Positions 49,236 to 57,817 of a stretch of DNA of 64,000 bases are shown here, piece by piece (the first letter of the stretch is position 1; each line of letters opens with the position of its first letter). The notes beneath the pieces are model-generated. The model was given only the letters and a program-made list of their open reading frames with translations, had not been told where the DNA came from and ran no database searches. Position numbers and translations under genes: made by a program. The stretch is from Methylobacterium thuringiense. Its GTDB lineage: Bacteria; Pseudomonadota; Alphaproteobacteria; Rhizobiales; Beijerinckiaceae. The stretch is taken from positions 62,001 to 126,000 of the forward strand of contig NZ_BPRA01000024.1 of the NCBI RefSeq assembly GCF_022179645.1. The letters run 5' to 3'.

Positions 49236-50192
49236 TTGTCGCCGGTCACGGACAGGGACGCCGGGCGGCCACAGGCCATCCTCATCGCAGGGCCGACCGC
49301 CTCGGGCAAGTCGGCTCTGGCACTCGCCCTGGCGCGCGCCTTCGCGGGCACGATCGTCAACATGGATTCGATGCAGGTCTATGCCGACTTGCGCCGGCTC
49401 TCGGCGCGCCCGACACCCGAAGACGAGGCGCAGGCGCCCCACCGTCTCTATGGGACGATCGACGGTGCCGTGAACTTCTCGGTAGGAAATGTTTCACGTG
49501 AAACATCGAAAATCCTAGAAGAGATCAGGGCTGAAGGCCGCCTTCCGATCTTTGTCGGCGGGACCGGCCTCTACTTCCGGGCACTGGATGAAGGGCTGTC
49601 CGAGATGCCGACGGTGCCGGACGCGGTCCGCGAGGCCGTCCGTGCCCGCGCCGAAGGCCGTGAGACCGAGGCGCTGCATGCCGAACTTGCCGCGCTCGAT
49701 CCCGCTGGCGCCGAGACGCTACGCCCGTCGGACCGGATGCGCGTGATGCGAGCCATCGAAGTGTTCGAGGCGACCGGCCGGCCGATCGCCGAATTCCAGG
49801 GGCGGCGCATCCCCGGGCCGCTTTCGGGACGCCCGTTGCTGAAGTTCTTTATCGACGTCGACCGGGACGAACTGCGCCGGCGCATCGATGCCCGCTTCCT
49901 GACGATGATGGAGGAGGGGGCCCTCGACGAAGTCGCGGCGCTCCATGCGCGACGGCTCGACCCCATGCTGCCGGTGATGCGGGCGCACGGTGTGCCGGGT
50001 CTGATCGCCCATCTCGACGGTGCGTTGTCTCGCGACGAGGCGATCACACGCGGTCAAGCCGACACCCGGCGCTACGCCAAGCGGCAGTACACGTGGTTCC
50101 GCCACCAGATGGGCGACGACTGGATCTGGACCGATCCGGAATCCGCACACCTGATCGCGAAAAAGCGCCTCAGCGCTGCAGCCGGGCGATGA
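49236..50192 (+). CDS. miaA: tRNA dimethylallyltransferase MiaA
   Basis: Adds dimethylallyl to A37 of tRNAs reading UNN codons. With TTG at 49236 (GGAG upstream) the protein is 318 residues and the P-loop GPTASGKS is at residues 19-26; a start at 49185 would overlap serB. DSMQVYADLRRLSARP and LIFVGGTGLY-type PIFVGGTGLYFRAL are conserved. A parS site is embedded at codons 85-90 (NVSRET), where codon use turns AT-rich. The last 23 bp overlap the convergent reductase gene. Confidence 0.93.
   Translation: MSPVTDRDAGRPQAILIAGPTASGKSALALALARAFAGTIVNMDSMQVYADLRRLSARPTPEDEAQAPHRLYGTIDGAVNFSVGNVSRETSKILEEIRAEGRLPIFVGGTGLYFRALDEGLSEMPTVPDAVREAVRARAEGRETEALHAELAALDPAGAETLRPSDRMRVMRAIEVFEATGRPIAEFQGRRIPGPLSGRPLLKFFIDVDRDELRRRIDARFLTMMEEGALDEVAALHARRLDPMLPVMRAHGVPGLIAHLDGALSRDEAITRGQADTRRYAKRQYTWFRHQMGDDWIWTDPESAHLIAKKRLSAAAGR
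49490..49505. other. parS centromere site (ParB binding)
   Basis: TGTTTCACGTGAAACA, a perfect 16-bp palindrome identical to the chromosomal parS consensus. It is read in frame within miaA. ParB loads here and spreads; chromosomal parS sites are normally near oriC. Confidence 0.92.
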
Positions 50193-51036
50193 GGCTCGAG
50201 GTGTCCCAGCGGCCGCCTCCCATGGCCTCGACGTCCGAATAGAATTGGTCGACGAGCGCCGTCACCGGCAGTTGCGCGCCGTTGCGGCGGCCTTCGGCGA
50301 GCAGGATGCCGAGATCCTTGCGCATCCACTCGACCGCGAAGCCGAAATCGAACTTTTCGGCGTTCATGGTCCTGCCGCGGTTCTCCATCTGCCAGGAGCC
50401 GGCGGCGCCCTTGGAGATCACGTCGAGCACGGCCTCGATGTCGAGCCCGGCCCGCTTGCCGAAATGGATCGCCTCCGACAGTCCCTGGACGACCCCCGCG
50501 ATGGCGATCTGGTTGACCATCTTTGTCAGTTGCCCCGAGCCGGACGGACCCATCAGCCGGGAGGCCTTGGCGTAGGACAGGATCGCGGGCTCGACCTCGG
50601 CATAGGTCGCCGCATCGCCGCCGCACATCACGGTGAGCGCGCCGCTCTCCGCACCGGCCTGTCCGCCGGAGACCGGGGCGTCGATGAAGCGCAAGCCCGC
50701 CGCCTCCGCGGCCGCGGAGAGTTCCCGCGCCACCTCGGCCGAGGAGGTGGTGTGGTCGACGAAGACGGCCCCCTTGGCCATGCCGGCGAATGCGCCATCG
50801 TCGCCCAGCACGACGCTGCGCAGATCGTCGTCGTTGCCGACGCAGGCGAACACGATCGTTTTGTCGGTCGCAGCCTCACGCGGCGTCGCGGCTGAGGCTC
50901 CGCCATTGGCGTCCACCCAGGCCTCGGCCTTGGCGCGGGTGCGGTTGAAGACGGTGACGTCGTGGCCCTTCCTGGCCAGATGCCCCGCCATCGGCGAGCC
51001 CATCACGCCGAGGCCGAGGAATGCGACGTTGGCCAT
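50170..51036 (-). CDS. NAD(P)-dependent beta-hydroxyacid dehydrogenase (HIBADH/GarR family)
   Basis: A 288-residue enzyme. The N-terminal Rossmann motif FLGLGVMGSPMAGHLARKGH and FNRT specificity loop are followed by FIDAPVSGGQAGAESG, the substrate-binding signature, and the catalytic Lys in GQLTKMVNQ (about 170). Members act on 3-hydroxyisobutyrate, tartronate semialdehyde or glyoxylate/succinic semialdehyde; which one is not clear here. Its 3' end overlaps the convergent miaA by 23 bp. Confidence 0.88.
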   Translation of the reverse strand: MANVAFLGLGVMGSPMAGHLARKGHDVTVFNRTRAKAEAWVDANGGASAATPREAATDKTIVFACVGNDDDLRSVVLGDDGAFAGMAKGAVFVDHTTSSAEVARELSAAAEAAGLRFIDAPVSGGQAGAESGALTVMCGGDAATYAEVEPAILSYAKASRLMGPSGSGQLTKMVNQIAIAGVVQGLSEAIHFGKRAGLDIEAVLDVISKGAAGSWQMENRGRTMNAEKFDFGFAVEWMRKDLGILLAEGRRNGAQLPVTALVDQFYSDVEAMGGGRWDTSSLIARLQR

Positions 51037-51168
51037 GGGTCGGCTCCGAGTGAATGCAGAATGTGGGTGGGTCTAGGAGTGGGGCGCGAGGTCGTCAAAC
51101 GGCGCGATGCCATTTGCCGAGACGTCGACAGGGCTTAGGTTGAGGCAGCGGAAAGCGAGGGTTCGGCC

Positions 51169-51402
51169 ATGAAACAGCGCGTCCGCCTCTTCAGAGTCGG
51201 CAGGATGCAGGTGGTCCGCATCCCACACTGCATGGAATTGCCGGGCACCCACGCGACGATCACCAGGGACGGCGATCGGCTGATCATCGAGCCCGTCCCC
51301 AAGCGGTCGCTTTTCGACGTCCTCGCCAGTCTGCCGTCGTTTGACGAGGAGGATGGGCTCGATCCCGTCGCCGATCTCCCGCTCAAGCCAGTCGAATTCT
51401 GA
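51169..51402 (+). CDS. AbrB/VapB-type antitoxin, apparently orphan
   Basis: A 77-residue protein. Residues 1-45 (MKQRVRLFRVGRMQVVRIPH... ITRDGDRLIIEPVP) give the swapped-hairpin AbrB/MazE DNA-binding fold; residues 46-77 are acidic and disordered, the toxin-wrapping tail of VapB. A PIN-domain VapC would normally follow, but only a short remnant is seen. It may be a solitary regulator or a decayed module. Confidence 0.75.
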   Translation: MKQRVRLFRVGRMQVVRIPHCMELPGTHATITRDGDRLIIEPVPKRSLFDVLASLPSFDEEDGLDPVADLPLKPVEF

Positions 51403-51408
51403 CCGGCG

Positions 51409-51443
51409 ATGACGGCACTCGCTCGATTGATGTGCTCGCAAGA
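51409..51443 (+). pseudogene. Possible remnant of a VapC toxin start
   Basis: ATG at 51409, six bases after the antitoxin stop, opens MTALARLM, close to the usual VapC start MTALARYMLDTN, and the nucleotides that follow (CTCGCAAGAAC) recall the lost LDTN codons with changes. No PIN-domain acidic residues appear downstream before the WYL gene. The evidence is short and tentative. Confidence 0.25.
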
Positions 51444-51488
51444 ACGAGGTGGCTCCGAGGCGATCAGACGAAAACCACATGAGCCCCC

Positions 51489-51992
51489 TCAGAACCCCTG
51501 CTCCATCTCCCCGGCCTTCAACTGCGCCAGCAGGATCTGTCGGCGCTGCGGGTAGCGTTCGCCCGTGTCTTCGAGGGTGACGATGCGATCGAGCCGGAAA
51601 TGGCGGAAATCGCGCCGGCTCTCGCACCAGGCTCCGATCATCTCGCCAGCCCCGGCGAAGCCGAGTTCGAGGGGCCAGATGATGCGACGGCTCTCCGCCC
51701 CCTTGCGATCGACATAACTGAGGGCGAGCTTCGTCTCGGTGTGGATCGCCTTTCGGATCGTGCCGTGATGCGGTCCGTCGCCCTTCCGAGCCCTTGGTGC
51801 CGGGCCTGCAGGTGCGGCGGGGAGCTCGGACGCGATCCGGTCGACCATTGTCGCGGCAAGAGTGCCGGCCGCGTCGTCGAACTCCTCGTCCCAGTCTGCC
51901 TCACGGGCAAGACGAGAGAGCGCGGCGATGACGACGTCGAGTTCGGCTTCGGTGAAGGTGAGCGTCAGGCCCCGCGGCTCGCGTTCAGCCAT
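51489..51992 (-). CDS. WYL-domain protein without HTH
   Basis: A 167-residue protein. The C-terminal half is a WYL domain: AIHTETKLALSYVDRKGAESRR, IIWPLELGFAGAGEMIGAWCESR and FRHFRLDRI, the ligand-binding Sm-like fold of many bacterial regulators. The N-terminal 70 residues are helical but show no winged-helix motif. WYL proteins sense nucleic acids or small ligands; the target is unknown. It lies 10 bp from moaA on the same strand. Confidence 0.78.
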   Translation of the reverse strand: MAEREPRGLTLTFTEAELDVVIAALSRLAREADWDEEFDDAAGTLAATMVDRIASELPAAPAGPAPRARKGDGPHHGTIRKAIHTETKLALSYVDRKGAESRRIIWPLELGFAGAGEMIGAWCESRRDFRHFRLDRIVTLEDTGERYPQRRQILLAQLKAGEMEQGF

Positions 51993-52002
51993 CGCCGCCC
52001 GC

Positions 52003-53100
52003 TCAGCCGCCGGTGACGCTCATGTGCCGCGGCGAGGCCGCCGGCCGCGCCCGCTCGATGACGAAGTCGTGGCCCTTGGGCTTGCGGGCGATGGCGTCGA
52101 TCACCGCCTGCCGCACCGGGCCGTCGTCGCTGGAGGCGCGCAGCGGCGCGCGCAGATCCGCGGAATCCTCCTGGCCGAGGCAGAGGTAGAGCTGGCCGGT
52201 ACAGGTCAGGCGCACCCGGTTGCAGCCCTCGCAGAAATTATGGGTCAGAGGCGTGATGAAGCCGAGCTGGCCGCCGGTCTCCTCCACCTTCACGTAGCGG
52301 GCCGGGCCGCCGGTGCGGTGGGCGAGCGGCGTCAGCGTGAAGTGCTCCGCCAGTCCCTCGCGGGCGACGGAGAGCGGCAGGAACTGGTCGGTTCGGTCGC
52401 CTTCGATCTCGCCGAGCGGCATCACCTCGATCAGCGTCATGTCCATATCGAGCCCGTGCGCCCAGCGGATCATGTCGGGGAGCTCGTGTTCGTTGACGCC
52501 CTTCAGCGCCACGGCGTTAATCTTGACCTTGATGCCGGCGTTGCGCGCCGCCTCGATCCCGGCGAGCACTACGGAGAGGTCGCCGCGTCGGGTGATCGCC
52601 TTGAACTTCTGTGGGTCGAGGGTGTCCAGCGAGACGTTCACGCGCCGGATGCCGAGATCGGCGAGTTCAGGCGCGAAACGGGCAAGTTGCGAACCGTTCG
52701 TCGTCAGCGTCAGCTCGTCGAGGGCGCCGCTACCGAGATGGCGCGAGAGCCGGCGAAACAGCTGCATGATGTCACGGCGCACCAACGGCTCGCCGCCGGT
52801 GATGCGCAGCTTGCGCACGCCGCGCTCCACGAACACGCCGCAGAGCCGGTCGAGCTCTTCGAGGCTCAGCAGGTCGCGCTTCGGCAGAAACTGCATCTCC
52901 TCCGACATGCAGTAGGCGCAGCGGAAATCGCAGCGATCCGTCACCGAGATGCGGAGGTAGGTGATCGCGCGACCGAACGGATCCACGAGCGGCGCCGGGC
53001 GCGCGGCCACCGGGCCATCGTCGCGAACACCCCACATGCGCGTCTCGGGACTCGACTCGGAATCGGTTCGGATGGCTTTATCGGCTGACAGATCCAGCAT
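52003..53100 (-). CDS. moaA: GTP 3',8-cyclase MoaA
   Basis: Radical SAM enzyme starting molybdenum cofactor synthesis. From ATG at 53100 the protein is 365 residues; the [4Fe-4S]-SAM cysteines are C57, C61 and C64 (CDFRCAYC). The C-terminal cluster motif is [13 protein letters not shown], and the terminal GG needed for catalysis is present (SVTGG). Other in-frame starts at 53151 or further in do not change the core. MoaC is not adjacent. Confidence 0.95.
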   Translation of the reverse strand: MLDLSADKAIRTDSESSPETRMWGVRDDGPVAARPAPLVDPFGRAITYLRISVTDRCDFRCAYCMSEEMQFLPKRDLLSLEELDRLCGVFVERGVRKLRITGGEPLVRRDIMQLFRRLSRHLGSGALDELTLTTNGSQLARFAPELADLGIRRVNVSLDTLDPQKFKAITRRGDLSVVLAGIEAARNAGIKVKINAVALKGVNEHELPDMIRWAHGLDMDMTLIEVMPLGEIEGDRTDQFLPLSVAREGLAEHFTLTPLAHRTGGPARYVKVEETGGQLGFITPLTHNFCEGCNRVRLTCTGQLYLCLGQEDSADLRAPLRASSDDGPVRQAVIDAIARKPKGHDFVIERARPAASPRHMSVTGG

Positions 53101-53171
53101 CCGTATCCATATGAGCGCTACGGCCTTTTCGGGCAAGCACGAGGGGCGCATCGCCGCGGCGTGAGGACCAC

Positions 53172-53600
53172 ATGAGCGAACGTTGGCCTACCGAGATCCG
53201 TCTGCTCGGCGACAAGCGCATCCTGCGGGTGGCGTTCGAAGATGGCGGCCGCTTCGACCTGCCGGCCGAATATCTGCGCGTCTCGAGCCCCTCGGCCGAG
53301 GTGCAGGGCCACTCGCCGATGGAGCGCAAGATCATCGGCGGCAAACGCGAAGTGGCGATCCTCGCGGTCGAGCCGATCGGCAATTACGCCGTGAAGCTCG
53401 CCTTCGACGACATGCACGACACCGGCATCTTCGGCTGGGGATATCTTTACGATCTCGGCCGCGAGTACCGGAACCGTTGGAAAACCTATCTCGGCGAGTT
53501 GGAAGAGCGCGGCCTGACACGAGACCGGGCGGCAAGCGCGTCCGTCGGCGCTCCCAAGACCTCGGGCGGGAGCTGCGGCAGCGGATGCGGTTGCCATTGA
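53172..53600 (+). CDS. DUF971 protein with C-terminal Cys tail
   Basis: A 142-residue protein. Residues 5-110 match DUF971 (gamma-butyrobetaine hydroxylase N-terminal-like), with [54 protein letters not shown] and [11 protein letters not shown]. The last 12 residues form [11 protein letters not shown], a likely metal or cluster ligand tail. DUF971 proteins are linked to iron-sulfur handling in other bacteria; no function is proven here. It is divergent from moaA. Confidence 0.82.
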   Translation: MSERWPTEIRLLGDKRILRVAFEDGGRFDLPAEYLRVSSPSAEVQGHSPMERKIIGGKREVAILAVEPIGNYAVKLAFDDMHDTGIFGWGYLYDLGREYRNRWKTYLGELEERGLTRDRAASASVGAPKTSGGSCGSGCGCH

Positions 53601-53681
53601 GAGGGCCTTGCCGCGAAGCGCGCGGCACTGTTGCAACAGCGAGCGGAAGTCCTAACGCGGCCTAAAGGACGAGCGGCGTCG

Positions 53682-53727
53682 TTAACCTTTTGTTAACCAT
53701 TTGCGCCCGAGCTTGACCGTATAAAAT
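53682..53727 (+). promoter_or_regulatory. CtrA-box promoter
   Basis: TTAA-CCTTTTG-TTAACCAT (53682-53700) is an exact CtrA motif TTAA-N7-TTAA(C), and TATAAAAT (53720-53727) is a candidate -10. The box covers the -35 position, as in CtrA-activated promoters. The start codon is at 53753. Confidence 0.75.
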
Positions 53728-53752
53728 ACGTAGACGGGAAGGCTCGACGCTC

Positions 53753-54013
53753 ATGACACGGACATCGCTCCTCGCTGCTTTTCTTCTGTGCGCAGGTAGT
53801 TCCGCGGCTCTGGCTCAGACCGCCGACGCGCGCACGGCCTGCGAGCCGGACGTCTGGCGGCTCTGTGCCTCCAACATCCCGAATGTCGGGGCGATCACGG
53901 CCTGCCTGAAAAGCCAGAAGGCCAATCTCAGCCCCGCCTGCCGGATGGTGATGGATCCGGCCGCCGCCGCGCCCGGCCGCCGTCGCGGCACCCGCTCGGC
54001 CCAGGCGCAATAG
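53753..54013 (+). CDS. Small secreted cysteine-containing protein, CtrA-box controlled
   Basis: An 86-residue protein with a signal peptide (LLAAFLLCAGSSAALAQ). The mature part has four cysteines in two pairs (ACEPDVWRLC and ACLKSQKANLSPAC), like the Cys-rich/GLG1-type repeat unit CxxDxxRLC...CL...LSxxC. It ends in a basic, Ala-rich tail. ATG at 53753 follows GGGAAGG. The periplasmic function is unknown; the CtrA motif suggests cell-cycle timing. Confidence 0.72.
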   Translation: MTRTSLLAAFLLCAGSSAALAQTADARTACEPDVWRLCASNIPNVGAITACLKSQKANLSPACRMVMDPAAAAPGRRRGTRSAQAQ

Positions 54014-54063
54014 GGCGGTGCATCGGACCGTTTCCGGGTGATCGGTTCGGTCGTGCGCATTGT

Positions 54064-54089
54064 CCCTCTCCCCGCTTGCGGGGAGAGGG
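54064..54089. repeat. 12-bp perfect palindromic hairpin
   Basis: CCCTCTCCCCGC and GCGGGGAGAGGG with a two-base loop TT, in the gap between the convergent secreted-protein and TetR genes. It resembles a dispersed REP-type hairpin and may act as a terminator. Confidence 0.7.
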
Positions 54090-54126
54090 GATGCGCGCAT
54101 CCTGAGCGGATCGAACGGAAACGGGA

Positions 54127-54855
54127 TCAAACCGCCGGCGCCGCATCGCCGTCCAGCGGCTTCTCGTCGTCCGCATCGCGTCGGCGCTCGCGCCCGCTGC
54201 GGCGCTCCATCAGAGAGCGGCCGATGGCGCGCAACGGCGCGGTGAGGCGACGGGCGTCCTCGGCGCGCTCCATGAAGCGCTCGCCCTGGCGGATCTCCTT
54301 GTCGAGGCGCGCCATGGTCCGGGCATGGGCCGGATCGTCGTCGTCGAGCCAGACCTGCACGGTCCGGGCGAAGGCGATCACCGTGCCCTGCAGCTTGAGC
54401 CGGCCGAGCGGCCCCTCGGTGTCGATGCCGGCGGCGGCAAGCATGAAGCGGTGCGAGTTTAGAGCGACGCCGTTCAGGGCGAGCATCGAGAGCACGTCGC
54501 CACGCATCGCGTAAGAGATGCGCCGCAGCGCGGTCTTATAGGGCGCCATGGCGTCGAGGCGGCGCATCAGTACGTCGAACAGGCGCTCGCGGCTCGGCTC
54601 CTCGGCGAGGTCGGAGGAATCGCCCTCGAGCACCTTCGTGTCGATCAGGCGCGACAACCCGCCGAGCACGGCACCCTTCGAGGGAAACATGTCGCGGAAT
54701 TCGGCGAGGCTGATCCCGGCTTCGCGGGCGATGTCGCCGATCTCGATGTCGTTCCAGGGCTGCTCGGCGGCGAGCCGCATCAGCGCCTCCACCACGGCCT
54801 CGCGGGGATTGGGCTTCGCCTTGGCCTTCGGCTTCGGATCGGGTGAGGTTGCCAT
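54127..54855 (-). CDS. TetR-like transcriptional regulator
   Basis: A 242-residue protein from ATG at 54855. A Lys/Pro-rich tail of 18 residues precedes a TetR_N helix-turn-helix (AVVEALMRLAAEQPWNDIEI, DIAREAGISLAEFRDMF) at about residues 18-65; the large helical ligand domain follows, and the protein ends with Arg-rich and acidic sequence. The weak HTH and long tail also recall COQ9-like proteins, so the DNA target and even the regulator role are uncertain. Ligand unknown. Confidence 0.75.
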   Translation of the reverse strand: MATSPDPKPKAKAKPNPREAVVEALMRLAAEQPWNDIEIGDIAREAGISLAEFRDMFPSKGAVLGGLSRLIDTKVLEGDSSDLAEEPSRERLFDVLMRRLDAMAPYKTALRRISYAMRGDVLSMLALNGVALNSHRFMLAAAGIDTEGPLGRLKLQGTVIAFARTVQVWLDDDDPAHARTMARLDKEIRQGERFMERAEDARRLTAPLRAIGRSLMERRSGRERRRDADDEKPLDGDAAPAV

Positions 54856-54941
54856 GATCGCGCTCCGTTCGGGACGTTGCCACCCCATGTAGGGAGCGAT
54901 CGGCTGCAGTGCAGCCAAGCCGGCGCGCGTCGTCGTCGCGG

Positions 54942-55769
54942 TCAGCCGGCGAGTTCGCCCGCACGTCGTCTTGCTGCCTCGACCGCCTCGGTCAGGAGAT
55001 CGGGCAGGCCACCCTCCCGCATCAGCACGCCGAGCGCGGCCGCGGTGGTGCCGCCGGGGGATGTGACGTTGCGGCGGAGTTCGCCAGCCTCGATCGGGCT
55101 GGCGTCGAGCAGGGCTCCGGCTCCGGCCACGGTGGCACGGGCGAGGCGGGCAGCCATCTCTGGAGGCAGGCCGGCCTTGGTGCCGGCCTCGGCCAAGGCT
55201 TCGGCCAGCAGGAAGGCATAGGCCGGCCCCGAGCCCGAAACGGCTGTGACGGCGTCGATCAGCGCCTCGTCGTCGAGCCATTCGACGAGACCGGAGCAGG
55301 CGAGAAGGGCATCGGCCTGCGCCCGCTGCTCGGCCTTGATACCGGTGCTCGCGACGGCTCCGGTGGCGCCGCGCCCGATGCTCGCGGGCAGGTTCGGCAT
55401 GGTGCGCACGAACGCGCCCGCCCGCGGAAGTCGCGCCGCGAGGTTCGCCAGCGTCTTGCCCGCGAGGATCGAGACGACGAGGGTGCCGGGGCCGACCAGG
55501 GGTGCCAACGTCGTCGCGGCGTCGTCCAGCCCCTGCGGCTTCATCGCCAGGACCAGTGTCTGCGCGGCCGAGGTCCGTTCGGGATTGAGCGTCACGCCCC
55601 GCTCCGAGCAGAGCGCGGAGATCTCCGGCCCGACCTGCGGATCGATGACCGTGGTGGTGGCCGGGTCGAGCCCGCCGTCGAGCCAACCCCGCAGGAGCGC
55701 GCCGCCCATCTTGCCGGCGCCCACCAGGGTCAGCGAGGCCGGCAGGGATCCCTTCGGTGTGTCCGTCAC
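54942..55769 (-). CDS. proC: Pyrroline-5-carboxylate reductase
   Basis: The last step of proline synthesis. The 275-residue protein has the Rossmann motif LVGAGKMGGALLRGW (residues 15-29), MKPQGLDD, FVRTMPNLPASIGRG and the family signature region VTSPGGTTAAALGVLMREGG near residue 235. It lies 8 bp from the upstream YbjN gene, so the two are probably co-transcribed. Confidence 0.95.
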   Translation of the reverse strand: MTDTPKGSLPASLTLVGAGKMGGALLRGWLDGGLDPATTTVIDPQVGPEISALCSERGVTLNPERTSAAQTLVLAMKPQGLDDAATTLAPLVGPGTLVVSILAGKTLANLAARLPRAGAFVRTMPNLPASIGRGATGAVASTGIKAEQRAQADALLACSGLVEWLDDEALIDAVTAVSGSGPAYAFLLAEALAEAGTKAGLPPEMAARLARATVAGAGALLDASPIEAGELRRNVTSPGGTTAAALGVLMREGGLPDLLTEAVEAARRRAGELAG

Positions 55770-55776
55770 GGCCGGC

Positions 55777-56289
55777 TCAGGCCTCGCCTTCGGTCTCGAA
55801 CAGCACGGCGTCGAGGGCCTCGCGGGCCGGCTTGCCGGCCCAGAGCACGAACTGGAAGGCCTGATAGTAGCGCTCGCAGGCCTCGGCCGCCGTCTTCATC
55901 AGCATGGCGCATTGCGGCTGGGTCGGGGCGACGCCGCCGGTGAGCAGCAGCGAGTGGCGGAACATCACCACGTGGTCGCTCGACCACAGGTCGAAATGGC
56001 CGATCCAGAGCTGCTCGTTGAGCATCCCGATCAGCTTGGTCATCTCGAGGCGGCGGCGCTCCGGCACCTTGAGATCGAAGGCGCAGGCGACGTGCAGCGC
56101 CTCGACGTCCTCGATCCAGGTGAAGGCGACGTGATACTCGGTCCACTTTCCCTCGACGGTGACGGACATCTCGTCCGTCTCGGCCCGGTCGAAGATCCAG
56201 TCTCGCAGGGACGCAAGCCTCTCCACCACGTCGAGCGGATGCTCCGGGCGGTCGAAATCCTCGATGATGTGCAGCTGGGTCATGGCCAT
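55777..56289 (-). CDS. YbjN-domain protein
   Basis: A 170-residue cytosolic protein of the YbjN / type III chaperone-like fold. VEGKWTEYHVAFTWIEDVEALHVACAF gives the conserved beta sheet, followed by MTKLIGMLNEQLWIGHFDLW. ATG at 56289 or 56283 matches the usual family start near PLDVVERL; 56310 is the longest option. It sits directly upstream of proC. The fold suggests a protein-binding chaperone; no client is known. Confidence 0.82.
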   Translation of the reverse strand: MAMTQLHIIEDFDRPEHPLDVVERLASLRDWIFDRAETDEMSVTVEGKWTEYHVAFTWIEDVEALHVACAFDLKVPERRRLEMTKLIGMLNEQLWIGHFDLWSSDHVVMFRHSLLLTGGVAPTQPQCAMLMKTAAEACERYYQAFQFVLWAGKPAREALDAVLFETEGEA

Positions 56290-56557
56290 CCAAATTGTCG
56301 AGCCGTTCATGACCGATGAACGGTTCGGCGGTAAAGCAAAGGCGGCGTCGAAGCCGAGCGACCGGCAAGACGAGATCTGCGCCGGGGCGCGGATTCATCC
56401 GGAGATCATCAGTTCCAGCGTTCGAGGTGTTGTTGTGTCGGGCGCGAATCAGTGCCTGACCGTTTATAGCCTGCGTTCCCCGCGTCGTTCAAAGCGTCGA
56501 GACGGGATGAATGGTGGGCAACCCCGCTGTCCACCGTTCCTTGCTGTGCAAAATCGC

Positions 56558-56839
56558 TCAGACGGATTCGGTGTTGCCGGCGCGACTCACATCGGGGCCG
56601 AGCTGCGACTCCAGCGCCGTGACGCGGGCCTCCAGCGCGTCGTTCCGGCTGCGCAAGGCGGTGACGAGGTCGCGCAGCACGTCGACCTCTTCGCGGGTGG
56701 CGATGTCCATGTCGCGGATCAGGCGCTCGACCTGCGCCTTGAACAGCGTCTCGGCCTCGCGCCGGACACCCTGCGCGGCGCCGGCCGCGTCGGTGAAGAT
56801 CCGGGCGACGTCGTCGAAAAGGCGGTTCGAGCTCTGCAT
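56558..56839 (-). CDS. ubiK: Ubiquinone biosynthesis accessory factor UbiK (BMFP)
   Basis: A 93-residue protein starting MQSSNRLFDDVARIFTDAAG with a helical N-terminal amphipath and a C-terminal coiled coil (VLRDLVTALRSRNDALEARV), the BMFP/YqiC pattern. It trimerises, binds lipids and assists the ubiquinone-making complex with UbiJ. The ATG at 56839 excludes a low-complexity extension to 57001. The response regulator gene is divergent. Confidence 0.85.
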   Translation of the reverse strand: MQSSNRLFDDVARIFTDAAGAAQGVRREAETLFKAQVERLIRDMDIATREEVDVLRDLVTALRSRNDALEARVTALESQLGPDVSRAGNTESV

Positions 56840-57085
56840 CGTCGTCTCTCGGATCTGGCGGCCGCAGTGATCTGCAGCACGCTGCGAATCAGCGATGTAC
56901 CGACATAGGAATCCGCGGGAGTCCCGGCAATCGCCCTTCGCCGGTTCGTTGCGGGTTTCAGGGGATTGCGAAGATCTTTGCCCGGCGGCTCCGCGAAACA
57001 TCGCGTTACAAAGTTTGTGTTGCCCTCATCTACGAACCGGCGGGATGAGCGCGCATAATACCGTCCGGAGACACCGACGCCCGAC

Positions 57086-57817
57086 ATGACGACGCCCGCC
57101 ATCACGGCCACCCCGCATATCCTCGTCGTCGAGGACGATCGCGAGATCAGCGCCCTCGTCGCGCGCTATCTCAGGGGTAACGAGTGCCGGGTGAGCCTCG
57201 CGGCGGACGGGCGCGAGATGGACCGGCTTCTGGCCGAGTCCCGCATCGACCTCGTCGTGCTCGACCTGATGCTGCCGGGGGAGGACGGGCTCAGCCTGTG
57301 CCGCCGCCTGCGGTCGGCCTCCGCCATCCCGATCCTGATGCTCACGGCGAAATCCGAGGAGATCGACCGGATCATCGGCTTGGAGACCGGGGCCGACGAC
57401 TACCTCGCCAAGCCCTTCAACCCGCGCGAGCTGCTCGCCCGCATCCGCGCCATCCTGCGGCGCGGTGCCGGCGCCGAAAAGCCCGAGGCGGAGGAGGCGC
57501 GTCGCCTGCACTTCCACGGCTGGACCCTCGACACGGGCCTGCGGCAGGTCCTGAGCCCGGAAGGCGCGCGCATCGCCATCACCGGCGCCGAGTTCGACCT
57601 GCTGCACGCGCTCTGCCTTCGGCCGGGGCGGGTGCTGTCCCGCGACCAGCTCCTCGACCTGACGCAGGGGCGCAGCGCCGGGCCGTTCGAGCGCAGCATC
57701 GACGTGCTGGTGAGCCGCATCCGGCAGAAGATCGAGCGCGACGCCCGCAGCCCCGAAATCATCCGGACGATCCGCTCGGGCGGCTACCTGTTCGCGCCGG
57801 AGGTGACCCGCTCATGA
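57086..57817 (+). CDS. OmpR-family response regulator
   Basis: A 243-residue regulator. The receiver domain (11-125) has the acidic pocket in ILVVEDDREI, the phosphorylated Asp at D60 in LVVLDLMLPGEDG and the conserved Lys in AKPFNPREL. A winged-helix DNA-binding domain (about 145-240) follows, with RVLSRDQLLDL and IDVLVSRIRQKIERD. Its stop overlaps the kinase start (ATGA, 57814-57817), so the two form a coupled two-component operon. The signal and targets are unknown. Confidence 0.94.
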   Translation: MTTPAITATPHILVVEDDREISALVARYLRGNECRVSLAADGREMDRLLAESRIDLVVLDLMLPGEDGLSLCRRLRSASAIPILMLTAKSEEIDRIIGLETGADDYLAKPFNPRELLARIRAILRRGAGAEKPEAEEARRLHFHGWTLDTGLRQVLSPEGARIAITGAEFDLLHALCLRPGRVLSRDQLLDLTQGRSAGPFERSIDVLVSRIRQKIERDARSPEIIRTIRSGGYLFAPEVTRS

